A DNA stretch of 46,331 nt, from assembly GCA_016794625.1 (NCBI GenBank), contig JAEUGY010000102.1:1-46331 (forward strand), written 5' to 3'. This document shows positions 24,287 through 32,512 of this stretch, piece after piece. Every line of letters starts with the position of its first letter. Position 1 is the first letter of the stretch. The stretch is from Opitutaceae bacterium (GTDB taxonomy: Bacteria > Verrucomicrobiota > Verrucomicrobiia > Opitutales > Opitutaceae). Both the position numbers and the translations under genes were made by a program. Below the pieces are notes generated by a model. The model was given only the letters and a program-made list of their open reading frames with translations. It had not been told where the DNA came from and searched no databases.

Positions 24287-24660
24287 CCGGTGCCCTCCGG
24301 AGCGGCGCCCTCCAGGAGAGCTCCCTGCGGGTGCCTGTGGTTGTAGGCGGCCTCGCTGAGGCCGCATGAATTCAGGCACGCCCATGACCGTTTCTTGAAT
24401 GGGATGTGAAGGCTCGGTTGGAGGGCGTCGCTCCGTCGACGCCGGGGGACGGTGTACGAATGACAACGCCCGGCCGTTTGGGGATACGCGACGCGGAACC
24501 GGCGCCGACGGAGCGGCGCCCTCCAGGAGAGAACCCTGCGCGTGCCTGGTTGGAGGCGGCCTCGCCGAGGCCGCGACGGGACCCTCGGTCCCGCCTCCGT
24601 GGTCCGAATTCTTCACGCAACGCCCATCCCCGCGGGGTCGCCGACCCCACCTCCAACGGA
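24287..24660. repeat. Composite hairpin-repeat block 2
   Basis: The 717-base gap between apbE and the TPR gene carries a second copy of block 1 (19186-19540) with the modules in the same order. It includes a GCGGCCTC/GAGGCCGC stem near 24348-24365, GGCGTCG/CGACGCC near 24424-24443, its long inverted partner near 24499-24523, GGCCTCGCCGAGGCC near 24559-24573, GGGACC/GGTCCC near 24578-24592, and GGGGTCG/CGACCCC near 24634-24648. The closing arm is CCTCCAAC. Stretches of 30-60 bases are nearly identical between the two blocks. Confidence 0.8.
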
Positions 24661-24672
24661 CGGCCAGACACT

Positions 24673-24754
24673 CATTGTAGGGCTGGCCCTCGCGGCCACG
24701 CCTAAGCCCTTCGACAGGCTCAGGGCTTGGCCTCGAAGGGGCAGCCCTGCAATG
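24673..24754. repeat. Palindromic repeat with CCCTTCGACAGGCTCAGGG core
   Basis: Outer arms at 24673-24685 and 24742-24754 pair at 12 of 13 positions (CATTGTAGGGCTG with CAGCCCTGCAATG). Inside is a second stem AAGCCCT/AGGGCTT (24704-24728) whose loop is TCGACAGGCTC. The left arm and the following bases match 46054-46081 at 25 of 28 positions, so this belongs to the same repeat family as the window's right end. Confidence 0.7.
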
Positions 24755-24810
24755 GGATGCGATGCGGCTGATGGCGGCGCGACCTGCACGCTGAGTCCCA
24801 TTGGGCTCAT

Positions 24811-24877
24811 TAAGGCAAAATAAATGCGAAAAAGAATTGACGCACTGCCTGTCATTTATCGACATTTAATTGCCTTA
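24811..24877 (+). promoter_or_regulatory. Candidate promoter and operator of the TPR/ExbBD operon
   Basis: This is the most AT-rich stretch in the area. An inverted repeat TAAGGCAAAATAAATG (24811-24826) / CATTTAATTGCCTTA (24863-24877), complementary except for one extra base and a substitution, brackets a TTGACG hexamer (24837-24842) that could be a -35 element. The right arm runs into the ATG start codon (24877). The -10 element cannot be fixed; TCGACA at 24859-24864 is the nearest candidate by spacing. Confidence 0.4.
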
Positions 24878-27792
24878 TGAATGGCTTAGCCTCCTATCTC
24901 CGATGGTTCTCCTGCGCGGTGCTGCTGGCCGCCCATCGACGCATTGAGTTCGGGGTTGCGCTGCTTCTGGCCGGGCTGAGTACACCTCTGTCTTCAGCGC
25001 CAGCGCCAGCATCGGCGTCTCCACCCGGACTGGCACGGGTGGCTTCGTCGCCGTCCACACCGGCTCCGGCCGCTGTCATTCCGCTGGTCCACCTGCTTGC
25101 GGAAGCGGAGAGCCACCGCGCGGCGAAGCGGGACGCGGAAACGGCCGTGGTGCTCGATCGCGTGTTGGAGCGACTCCAACGGGGCGAACCGCTGCCGCCC
25201 GGGGTGGAGCTGGAGCGTCTCCAGCTGGCCGCCGCCACGGCCCACCTGCGGGTCGGTGGCCATACGCGGGCGGCCGAACTGGCGCGCCGTCTCACGTCGT
25301 CGGCGCCCCGCGGGCAGCGCGCCGAGGCGCTGTGGATCCTGGGTCTTGCGCTGTGGTCGGCCGGGTCATCCGCGGAGGCGGTGCCGGTGTTCGCCGAGCT
25401 GGCGAGCCATCCCCAAGGGGGGCCGCCGGCCCTGGCGTACCAGGCGATGGCGGCGCGCGCGGCCGGGCAGCTGGATCTGGCGGTGACGTTGTATCAACGG
25501 TTATCCGACACGGCGCCGCAGCCCAGTGATGGCGTCGACGCCGCCCTTGCTCTGGTCGAACTTCACCTGGAACGCGGTTCCCGGGAGGAGGCCTGGCAGG
25601 GGCTCGCTCCCGTGGCGCGGCGTGCGGAGGCCATCGACAATGTCGCCGGCTGGGCGTTGCTTGTCCTCCGGGTCGGAGATGGAGCGCTGGCGGCGGATGA
25701 TGCGGCCGCCGCCTTGAGCGCCTATCAGTTCCTCCCCAACCGGGCGGAGTTGCTGCGCCGCCACGACGACCGGGATCGTCAGATGGAAGTGAAACTCGCC
25801 GGGTTGCGCTCCCTGGCCGGCAACGGCGCGGCGGACTTGGAGAGTGGACGCCGACTTGAGCAGCGCCGACTTCAGGGCGCGCAGGCGAGGGCGGAGCTGG
25901 CCAAACACGAAGGCTTCGACGCCTCGCTGCTGCTGCGACGCGCACGGGCCTTCCATGCGCGAGGGCAAATTTGGGAGGCGGCGCTGGTGCTGGAGCGTCT
26001 GATCGAGCGTCACACGCGCGCCGCTGAGTGCGAACTCGGATTCGCGCTTTGGGTGCGCGCGCTCGCCGAGGCGGGCCGGTCGGGTCGTTTGGATACCGTG
26101 GTTGACCGTTTCCTCGCCGCCTATCCCCGGAGTGCCCACGCCGCCCAGGCCCTGACGCTCGCGGCCCACGCCGCCGGCGAGCGGGGTGATCGCGACCGAC
26201 AACTCCGCTGGCTCGATCAGGCCTTGATCCTGAACCCTCCGCCCGAGCTCCGGGAAACGCTGCTGCTCCTGCGCGCCAACGCCTTGATGGCGGCGGGTCG
26301 TCACGACGAGGCGCGAACCGCCGCCGCGCGCGTGCTGGAGGAGTTTGGCGAGGGCCGGTTCGCCGAGGAAGCGACCTACCTGCGGACCATGGCGGGGTTG
26401 CTCGCGGGACAACCGCGCCGGGCCCTTGAAGAACTGGTCGCCTACCGCGGCCGTTTTCCGGGCGGTCGTTTTTCCGCGGATGCGCAGTACCGCGAAGCGG
26501 CGGCCCATTACGCCCTGAACGAGCCGGATCTGGCGCTCGCCATCCTGGCCGACTGGCTGGAGCGTCACCCGCCAGAACACGCCCAGCGGGGTGAGGTGTT
26601 TTCCTTGCAGGGTGACGTCTGGGTGGCGTTGCGTCGGGAGGATGAGGCCGTGGCCGCCTATGAACAGGCGCTGAAGCACCCCCTGTCGACCGAGGGGCGG
26701 GGATACGTGCTTGATGAGTTGACACGGCTGCACGTGGCCCACCGCGAGTTTGAGGCGGCGTCCCGTCGCTGGGAGGAAACCGTGGCCGGCGATCCGGATC
26801 CCGTCTTTCTCGTGCAGGCCGCGTATTGGATCGGACGACTCCGCCTGCAGGCCGGTGACACCGCCGGCGCGGTCAGCCGCATGGCCGAACTGGTGCGCCC
26901 GCACCTCGACCACCCGAAGCGGGAGGACGTGGAGCGCGTCTTGCTCGAAGTGGCGCGCGCGGCCAGCCGTCCCGGCGGCGCAGGCTCGTGGGCGGAACCG
27001 GTCGAGTCATGGTTGCTGACCCCGGGACAACTGGCGTCACCAACCGCGCGCGCGCGGTCGTGGTTTGTCGAAGCGGAGCGGGCCTCCCTGGCGCGTCAGC
27101 CCGAAGCCAGCGCCGGCTGGCTGGAGCGGATGGGTCGTGAGTGCCCGGTGGAGACCCTGCCACCCGGACTGCTTGGACGGCTCGGCGACCACCACCGCGC
27201 GCACGGGAACCTCGAGGCGGCCCGGGTGGCGTATCAGCGCCTCGTCACCGACACGCCGAAATCACCGTTCGCCGATTTCGGTTACGTCGGACTGGGGGAA
27301 ATCGCCTTCGCGGAGGGCCGGACGGAAGAGGCGCTGTCCCTGTTTGAGGCGGCCGTTGATCGGGCGGGTGCACGATTCAAGGTGAAGGAAGCCACGCTCG
27401 GGCGCGCCCGTTGTCTGTACGCCCTGGAGCGTTGGGCGGAGGCCCGCGCCCTCTTCGAGCAACTCGCCTCCCATCGCGCGTGGCGGGGTGAGGTTACCGC
27501 CGAGAGTGTACACACGCTGGGCGAGATCCACGCCCGCGGTCCGGACCCGGAGGCGCTCGCGCAGGCGCAGGGATTTTTTCAGCGCGTTTATGTGGGCTAC
27601 CGAAAGTATGCTCCCTGGGTGGCGCGAGCCTACCTGCGCAGCGGGGAGGTGTTCGAGCGACTGGGTCAGGAGAGTGAAGCGCTGCGGACCTATCGTGAAC
27701 TCCTCCGGGATGCCCGTCTCACCGACACCAAGGAAGCCGAGCAGGCCCGCCGCCATGTGCAACGTCTGGAAACGAAAGCGCCCGCGACATGA
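24877..27792 (+). CDS. Large secreted tetratricopeptide-repeat protein
   Basis: A 971-residue protein with a hydrophobic N-terminus (FSCAVLLAAHRRIEFGVALL, then a second hydrophobic run) acting as a signal or anchor, followed by an Ala/Pro/Ser-rich linker (about 45-70) and then almost entirely helical TPR-like repeats. Typical units are AELARRLTSSAPRGQRAEAL, AVTLYQRLSDTAPQPSDGV, ARVAYQRLVTDTPKSPFADF and EALSLFEAAVDRAG. It is likely periplasmic, forming a scaffold for the ExbB/ExbD genes that follow. Its stop overlaps the next start (ATGA at 27789-27792), so it heads the operon. Such large TPR proteins often accompany ExbB/ExbD in verrucomicrobia and planctomycetes, as far as I recall. Confidence 0.85.
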   Translation: MNGLASYLRWFSCAVLLAAHRRIEFGVALLLAGLSTPLSSAPAPASASPPGLARVASSPSTPAPAAVIPLVHLLAEAESHRAAKRDAETAVVLDRVLERLQRGEPLPPGVELERLQLAAATAHLRVGGHTRAAELARRLTSSAPRGQRAEALWILGLALWSAGSSAEAVPVFAELASHPQGGPPALAYQAMAARAAGQLDLAVTLYQRLSDTAPQPSDGVDAALALVELHLERGSREEAWQGLAPVARRAEAIDNVAGWALLVLRVGDGALAADDAAAALSAYQFLPNRAELLRRHDDRDRQMEVKLAGLRSLAGNGAADLESGRRLEQRRLQGAQARAELAKHEGFDASLLLRRARAFHARGQIWEAALVLERLIERHTRAAECELGFALWVRALAEAGRSGRLDTVVDRFLAAYPRSAHAAQALTLAAHAAGERGDRDRQLRWLDQALILNPPPELRETLLLLRANALMAAGRHDEARTAAARVLEEFGEGRFAEEATYLRTMAGLLAGQPRRALEELVAYRGRFPGGRFSADAQYREAAAHYALNEPDLALAILADWLERHPPEHAQRGEVFSLQGDVWVALRREDEAVAAYEQALKHPLSTEGRGYVLDELTRLHVAHREFEAASRRWEETVAGDPDPVFLVQAAYWIGRLRLQAGDTAGAVSRMAELVRPHLDHPKREDVERVLLEVARAASRPGGAGSWAEPVESWLLTPGQLASPTARARSWFVEAERASLARQPEASAGWLERMGRECPVETLPPGLLGRLGDHHRAHGNLEAARVAYQRLVTDTPKSPFADFGYVGLGEIAFAEGRTEEALSLFEAAVDRAGARFKVKEATLGRARCLYALERWAEARALFEQLASHRAWRGEVTAESVHTLGEIHARGPDPEALAQAQGFFQRVYVGYRKYAPWVARAYLRSGEVFERLGQESEALRTYRELLRDARLTDTKEAEQARRHVQRLETKAPAT

Positions 27793-28700
27793 GCCACTCC
27801 GCCCCTGACCTGCTCTGGAGGAGGCTTGGCCCCCGTCGTGCGCGATGGCTCGTCGTCCTTTTCCTGCCCCTCTCGCTCCCGGCCGAACGCTACCGGCTCC
27901 GCGACGGGCGGATGTTGGAAGCGGAATCCACGGTAGTCCGGGAGGGCATGATCCGGATCGTGACACCCGGGGAAGGCGCGGCGACTGGGGAGGTGGCGTA
28001 TCCGATTTCCATGGTCACCCAGATTGAAGACACCGACCCCGCGCCCCTGCTCCAGGCCCGCCGCTCGCTGGAGGCGGGACGTGCAGCCGAGTCCAAGGTG
28101 GACGCGGAGCGGGTCGTGCACCGCTTTGCGGCGTTCCCCCGCACGCCCGGGTCCCCCTGGCTCGAGGCGCAGGTGCTGGTGCTGCGGGCGCTGACGGCGC
28201 TGCGTCGCGACCCCGAGGCCCAGGCACTGTCGGCATTGCTCCAGCGCGAGCCCGCGACGCCCCTGCAGCGGTCCTGGATGACCTGGTGCGGGGCGATGCT
28301 CGACGCGCGCCAGGGCCGCCCGACCGCAGCGCGGGCCGCCCTCGAAACGCTGGTCGGCGCCGAGGCGCCGCCAGAGCTCGAACCGGTGGCCACCCTGGAG
28401 CTGGCCGACCTCTGCCTCGCCGCGGAGGCGTGGGAGCAGGCGTTGGAAGGTTATCTGAGGATTCCGGCGTTCCACGGCACCCGCGCGGAACTGCTCCCCC
28501 GCGCCCTGTTGGGATCCGCGCGCGCCTACCGGGGACTGAAGGACGTTGCCCGGGTGGAGCGGGCGCTCTTCCAGCTCAACGACGACCATGGCGCAACCCC
28601 GGAAGCGGCCCTGGCCCGCCGCGAATTCGCGGCCCTGACCACCACCGCGCCTGCGACCTCTGCGCCGCCCCTCCCACCGGCTGCGGGAGCCTCTCCGTGA
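27789..28700 (+). CDS. Secreted protein with N-terminal SH3-like segment and helical repeats
   Basis: A 303-residue protein that starts with a signal-like stretch (WLVVLFLPLSLPAE, about 20-33). It continues with a short beta segment RYRLRDGRMLEAESTVVREG, like the small 'LxDGxxxxG' domains found in envelope proteins of this phylum. The remainder (about 75-280) is helical with TPR-like pairs (SLEAGRAAESKVDAERVVHR; ALEGYLRIPAFHGTRAELL). The last 20 residues are Ala/Pro/Thr-rich. It is translationally coupled to the TPR gene upstream (ATGA overlap) and lies 106 bases before exbB. A specific function is not recognisable; it is likely a partner of the TPR protein. Confidence 0.7.
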   Translation: MSHSAPDLLWRRLGPRRARWLVVLFLPLSLPAERYRLRDGRMLEAESTVVREGMIRIVTPGEGAATGEVAYPISMVTQIEDTDPAPLLQARRSLEAGRAAESKVDAERVVHRFAAFPRTPGSPWLEAQVLVLRALTALRRDPEAQALSALLQREPATPLQRSWMTWCGAMLDARQGRPTAARAALETLVGAEAPPELEPVATLELADLCLAAEAWEQALEGYLRIPAFHGTRAELLPRALLGSARAYRGLKDVARVERALFQLNDDHGATPEAALARREFAALTTTAPATSAPPLPPAAGASP

Positions 28701-28806
28701 AAATCGGACACCCGCACGCGTCGGTGGCGGTTTGGCGGGCCGGGCGGGCCGGCTGCCGCGAGCTCCGGTGGTCCCCCGTCTTTTCCCATCGCTTCCACTC
28801 TCCTGT

Positions 28807-29670
28807 ATGAAACTCATAATTACATCCTACCTTCGACGGATCCGTGGTCTTGCGGTTTCCCGTCTTCCCCAGCTCGTTTCCGCACTCTTGCTGGCTCCCG
28901 TGCTGGCGCGGGCGCAAAGCGGCGGCGCGCCGACGGTGGTGGTCAAGAAGACCTTGTTGCAGGAGTTGAATCTGCCGGCGATCTGGTTCCTGGTGGGATG
29001 CTCGCTGCTCATCGTCTGGTTCGTGGTCGATGTTTACCTGCGTAGCGGCCGGGCGCGGCTGCTGCCGCCGGCGGATCTCGAGGCCGTCCGGCATCGATTC
29101 CAGCGGGGTGATTACCAAGGCGCGTTCGACGAGGTCGGCCGGCGTCCCGGTCTCTTTTGCGAGGTCATGCGCGAGGCGCTCAAACACGCGGCGGAGGGCA
29201 AGCGGGCAAGTGAAGAGGCGGCGGCGCATGCGCTCGCCGGCGGCCAGGCTCGTTTACAGACGCGCATCTCCTACCTCTCCGTCATCGGCGTCATTGCGCC
29301 GATGGTCGGCCTGACCGGCACGGTGCTCGGCATGATCGAAGCCTTTGCGCTGATGGGGCAGGCGGGGGCGGCGGACCCTTCCCGGCTCTCCGGGGCGATT
29401 GGCCACGTGCTCCACGCCACCGCGGGCGGCCTGATCGTGGCGATTCCGGCGTTTGTCTTCTACTATCTGTTGCGCAACCGGGTGGGCCAGGGCCTGCACG
29501 CCCTGTCGTCGGCGGTGCAGGAACTCTTCCGCGGTTTCCCGTACGAGGAGCTCGCCCGTCAGGGATTGCGCGGGGCTGAACCGTGCGCGGCCCGACTACC
29601 GGTCCGCACGGAAACAAGCCCCGTCGCCGGGACGGCCCTGCCGGGCGAGCCGGTCGCCGCGCAACCCTGA
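28807..29670 (+). CDS. exbB: MotA/TolQ/ExbB proton-channel family protein
   Basis: A 287-residue inner-membrane protein. It has a cleavable-looking signal sequence (residues 1-37, ending PVLARAQS) and then the ExbB layout: TM1 (59-78), a cytoplasmic domain (80-155), TM2 (157-182, GVIAPMVGLTGTVLGMIEAF) and TM3 (200-223, GHVLHATAGGLIVAIPAF). The TM2/TM3 glycine and threonine pattern is that of the proton channel. The signal peptide is a feature of a subset of ExbB-like proteins. The ATG at 28807 follows a pyrimidine tract (cccgtcttttcccatcgctt region); the longer open frame upstream is not credible. It precedes two exbD genes. Confidence 0.92.
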   Translation: MKLIITSYLRRIRGLAVSRLPQLVSALLLAPVLARAQSGGAPTVVVKKTLLQELNLPAIWFLVGCSLLIVWFVVDVYLRSGRARLLPPADLEAVRHRFQRGDYQGAFDEVGRRPGLFCEVMREALKHAAEGKRASEEAAAHALAGGQARLQTRISYLSVIGVIAPMVGLTGTVLGMIEAFALMGQAGAADPSRLSGAIGHVLHATAGGLIVAIPAFVFYYLLRNRVGQGLHALSSAVQELFRGFPYEELARQGLRGAEPCAARLPVRTETSPVAGTALPGEPVAAQP

Positions 29671-29687
29671 ACCCGGAGCGGATTGCC

Positions 29688-30113
29688 ATGGCCAGCATGG
29701 GAGGAGGCGCCGACGGGGACCCGGAGTTCCAGATCGCACCGATGATCGATGTGCTTCTGGTTCTGCTGATCTTCTTTATGAGCATCGCCGCGACCGCGGT
29801 GACCCGCTACGACCCGTCGATCGCCCTGCCGGTCGCCCCGGATGCGGCCAAGAAGGAAGATTCCGAGGGCGAATTGGTGTTCAATGTCGCCTGGCACGCC
29901 GCGCAGGCCGAGGCGTGGGTGACGTTTGAAGAGGCCCGCCTTGCCCCGGCCGATCTCGAAGGCGTGCTCGCCCAGCGTCTGAAGGCGCAACCGGGGGCGC
30001 GAGTGCTCGTGCGGAGCGACGCCGCCACCCCGGTGCGTCATGTACAGGCAATTGTGGCGGCTGCGGCGGCCGCCGGTGTGGCCGAGGTGACGTTTGCGGC
30101 GCGGGTCCGATGA
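29688..30113 (+). CDS. exbD: ExbD/TolR-type biopolymer transport protein, copy 1
   Basis: A 141-residue protein with a single N-terminal membrane helix (about 17-38) containing the essential Asp (D21 in FQIAPMIDVLLVLLIFFM) that couples proton flow. A periplasmic domain follows (about 40-141) ending in a typical VRHVQAIVAAAAAAGVAEVTF segment. It begins 17 bases after exbB. The frame is open further upstream but overlaps exbB; the ATG at 29688 gives the family N-terminus. It shares the nine-residue core FQIAPMIDV with copy 2. Confidence 0.93.
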   Translation: MASMGGGADGDPEFQIAPMIDVLLVLLIFFMSIAATAVTRYDPSIALPVAPDAAKKEDSEGELVFNVAWHAAQAEAWVTFEEARLAPADLEGVLAQRLKAQPGARVLVRSDAATPVRHVQAIVAAAAAAGVAEVTFAARVR

Positions 30114-30177
30114 AGCACCACCGCCACGGCGACGCGCCCTCCGGCTCCCTTGAACGCTCTCCCGCGCCCCTTATCGC

Positions 30178-30621
30178 ATGAAACCCCGTTCCCTGTCCCT
30201 CGAGGCCGATGTGGGCTTCCAGATCGCACCGATGATCGATGTTGTCTTCGTCATCCTCGTCTTCTTCATGGCGCTGGCGGCGCAGATTCGCATTGAGCAC
30301 AGCCTGCAAACGACCTTGCCCGGTGTGGCCGTGGCCGGAAGTCCGACCCCGTTGGTGGATGAACAACTCATCCAGATCGACGCGACGGGCGAGGTCCGGT
30401 TGAACGACGAGGCCTTGGATGCGACCGACTCGGTGCATCTGCCCGGGTTGCGAGCCACGATGCTCCGGCTCAAGGAGTCGGCGGATGCGGCAAAGTCCAC
30501 CGTGGTGGTCACGGTGATCGGCCACCCGGACTCCGCCTACGGACGCACGATCGAGGTGCTCAATGTGCTCGCGGCGGCTGGCATCCGCCAGGTGACCTTT
30601 ACGACGGAGGAGGAGTCATGA
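30178..30621 (+). CDS. exbD: ExbD/TolR-type biopolymer transport protein, copy 2
   Basis: A 147-residue second ExbD. The membrane helix (about 15-36) has D21 in FQIAPMIDVVFVILVFFM. The periplasmic part contains the family's GEVRLNDEALD, LPGLRATMLRLKESAD and EVLNVLAAAGIRQVTF segments. Two different ExbD subunits suggest an asymmetric ExbD dimer inside the ExbB pentamer. Its stop overlaps the VWA-like gene start (ATGA at 30618-30621), so the three gene products are probably made in matched amounts. Confidence 0.93.
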   Translation: MKPRSLSLEADVGFQIAPMIDVVFVILVFFMALAAQIRIEHSLQTTLPGVAVAGSPTPLVDEQLIQIDATGEVRLNDEALDATDSVHLPGLRATMLRLKESADAAKSTVVVTVIGHPDSAYGRTIEVLNVLAAAGIRQVTFTTEEES

Positions 30622-32060
30622 GCCGCGGGTCGCTCCTCGGCCGCGTGCTGGGAGGAGGTCCCTTGCTGGTCAGCGTTGCGGTGCACGCCCTTGTGGTGGG
30701 ACTGGCGGGGATCTACGTGGTGCACGAAACCGTGGTGGGGAAGAAGAGCGGATTTGAGGCACCGCCTGCGCGCGAGTCCGCGCCGGTGCCGCGCGAGGTC
30801 GAACACCGCCTCCGCGTCGCCCGCCAGAGCGGAGGTGCGGCGGCTGTATCGCCGGTGTCCATGCAGCGCGTGCTCACGACTGCCGCGAGCGCCTTCGCCC
30901 TGCCGCCCTTGCCCGAGATGGCCTCGTCGGGGCCGAGTCTGTTCGGGGGAGCCGCGGGAGGAACCTCCGCGGGCCTGGGTCTTGGCCGCGGTGTCGGGCT
31001 GGCGACCGGCCTGGGCGGCGGTGCCCTCGGCGGCAAGGGCCTCGTCTCGCTCCGCTTCCTCGGGTTGACCAGCCCGCGGGTGAACAAGGTGGTGTTTGTC
31101 GTGGACGTCAGCCGCGACCTCATGGACATCCGCAAGGGAGGCTTCAAGGCCTTCGGAGTGATCCGGGACGAGATGATGCGCCTCGTTGCCGAGCTGCCTC
31201 CCTCCGCGCAGTTTGGCGTGGTGCTCTTTGGCGGCGCCGCGGGCGACATCAATGTATTCGCACCGCAGCTGACGCCGGCGACCGTGGCAGCGAAGGAGAC
31301 GTTCTTTGCCTGGATCCGTCCGGTCAACGCCCGACCCGACCGACTCGGCACCCACTCCGCCGGCGCGTTCACCGCCTGGAAGGAGCGGCCGCAGCGAGGC
31401 ATGAATCTGGATACCACCTTGTTGCCGCCACCGTGGGTCCGGGCGCTGCACGCCGCGCTCGAACTGAAGCCGGAGACCGTGTTCCTTGTGACCGGCACCG
31501 CCGCCTCCGCGTTGCGACCCCGCTCCGAGGCGCGCAGGGAGATCCTGGAGCGCCGCAATGACCTGACCAAGGAGCGGCTCAAACGACAGGGCATCGACCC
31601 CGAAGGAATCGCCCGGGCGCGACTGGCCGCGTTGGCGAAGGCGCGCCGCGAGTTGCAGGCGATCAACGCCCAGCTTCAGGCGCAGGGGAAGAGTCCGTAC
31701 ATTGTCACGGACACGAAGCGCATCTTTCAGCCCGACTTCCAGGCGGCGCTCAAGCAAGCCGGCTTTGCGATCGAGTTGGACACGACGGGCTGGGCCGATG
31801 CCCAGGGAAAGCCGATCTGGGAGCTCGGGGTCAGTGCGCACGAGAAGGTCGACTTTGCGGAGGTGCTCACCCACATCGCCCGCCTCCAGAATGGACTGCT
31901 GCGGGAAAAGGCTGTGCTGCACCCGTTTCTTTTTGTCGGCCCCGACGAGAAACCGAAAGACCCGGTGGAGCACCTCACCCTCCTCGCCCAGCGCAACGGC
32001 GGAAAGTTCTCGCTCCTCACGGCGCGGACCCTCGAGGCGTTGGCGGAGAAGAGACCCTGA
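30618..32060 (+). CDS. VWA-like protein with TonB-type N-terminal anchor
   Basis: A 480-residue protein with one N-terminal membrane helix (about 15-36). It reads LLVSVAVHALVVGLAGIYVV, with S19 and H23 spaced as the SxxxH motif of the TonB helix that contacts ExbB and ExbD. A proline-containing linker and a Gly-rich stretch (108-143) follow. A von Willebrand A-like domain comes next (about 155-475), beginning KVVFVVDVSRDLMD. The metal site is degenerate: D163-x-S165-x-D167 instead of DxSxS. A charged coiled-coil-like insert is at about 295-360. In a typical cluster this position is held by TonB. It is translationally coupled to exbD copy 2. The role is inferred to be a force-transmitting periplasmic arm. 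Confidence 0.8.
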   Translation: MSRGSLLGRVLGGGPLLVSVAVHALVVGLAGIYVVHETVVGKKSGFEAPPARESAPVPREVEHRLRVARQSGGAAAVSPVSMQRVLTTAASAFALPPLPEMASSGPSLFGGAAGGTSAGLGLGRGVGLATGLGGGALGGKGLVSLRFLGLTSPRVNKVVFVVDVSRDLMDIRKGGFKAFGVIRDEMMRLVAELPPSAQFGVVLFGGAAGDINVFAPQLTPATVAAKETFFAWIRPVNARPDRLGTHSAGAFTAWKERPQRGMNLDTTLLPPPWVRALHAALELKPETVFLVTGTAASALRPRSEARREILERRNDLTKERLKRQGIDPEGIARARLAALAKARRELQAINAQLQAQGKSPYIVTDTKRIFQPDFQAALKQAGFAIELDTTGWADAQGKPIWELGVSAHEKVDFAEVLTHIARLQNGLLREKAVLHPFLFVGPDEKPKDPVEHLTLLAQRNGGKFSLLTARTLEALAEKRP

Positions 32061-32108
32061 ATGAAGTCCCGGGCTTGCGGTGGGCGGCCGGGCGGATTTG
32101 CTGGGGGC

Positions 32109-32495
32109 ATGCCTGTGACCAAACTCCTCCACACCCGCATGCGGGTGAACGACCTCGAGCGCACCCTCCGTTTTTACCAGGAAGCGCTGGGACTGACCGT
32201 CTCCCGCCGCCACACCTCCCCCCGCGGCGCGCAGCTCGCCTTCCTGCAGACTCCGAACAGTGCGGAGGAGATCGAAATCTGCCAGATGCCGCCCGGTGCG
32301 CCGCCGGTCGAGGTTCAGCCCGACCTGATGCACCTCGCGTTTGAGGTCGACGATCTGGCGGCGTTTGCCACCGCCGCCGCCGCGCGGGGTTATCCGCTCA
32401 GCGACGGGCCGACCAAGACCAGCAGCGGCTCCATCATTGCCTTCATCGACGCCCCCGAGGGCTACGAGGTCGAGTTGATCCAGCGGTCGAAGTAG
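32109..32495 (+). CDS. VOC-family protein, glyoxalase I-like
   Basis: A 128-residue protein of the vicinal-oxygen-chelate fold, with two beta-alpha-beta-beta-beta modules. The four positions expected to bind the metal of glyoxalase I are present: H8 (LLHTRMRV), E56 (EEIEIC), H75 (LMHLAFEV) and E122 (GYEVELIQ), the same pattern as E. coli GloA. It may therefore be a lactoylglutathione lyase, although VOC members vary widely in substrate. The ATG at 32109 (MPVTKLLHTR) is chosen over 32061, which adds 16 unconserved residues. It is 48 bases downstream of the VWA-like gene. Confidence 0.82.
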   Translation: MPVTKLLHTRMRVNDLERTLRFYQEALGLTVSRRHTSPRGAQLAFLQTPNSAEEIEICQMPPGAPPVEVQPDLMHLAFEVDDLAAFATAAAARGYPLSDGPTKTSSGSIIAFIDAPEGYEVELIQRSK

Positions 32496-32512
32496 GGAAG
32501 GGCGACGCGGCC

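Noticed and set aside
24140-24876. Short open frames between apbE and the TPR gene
   Set aside because: They read through palindromic repeats, with no conserved motif or plausible start signal.
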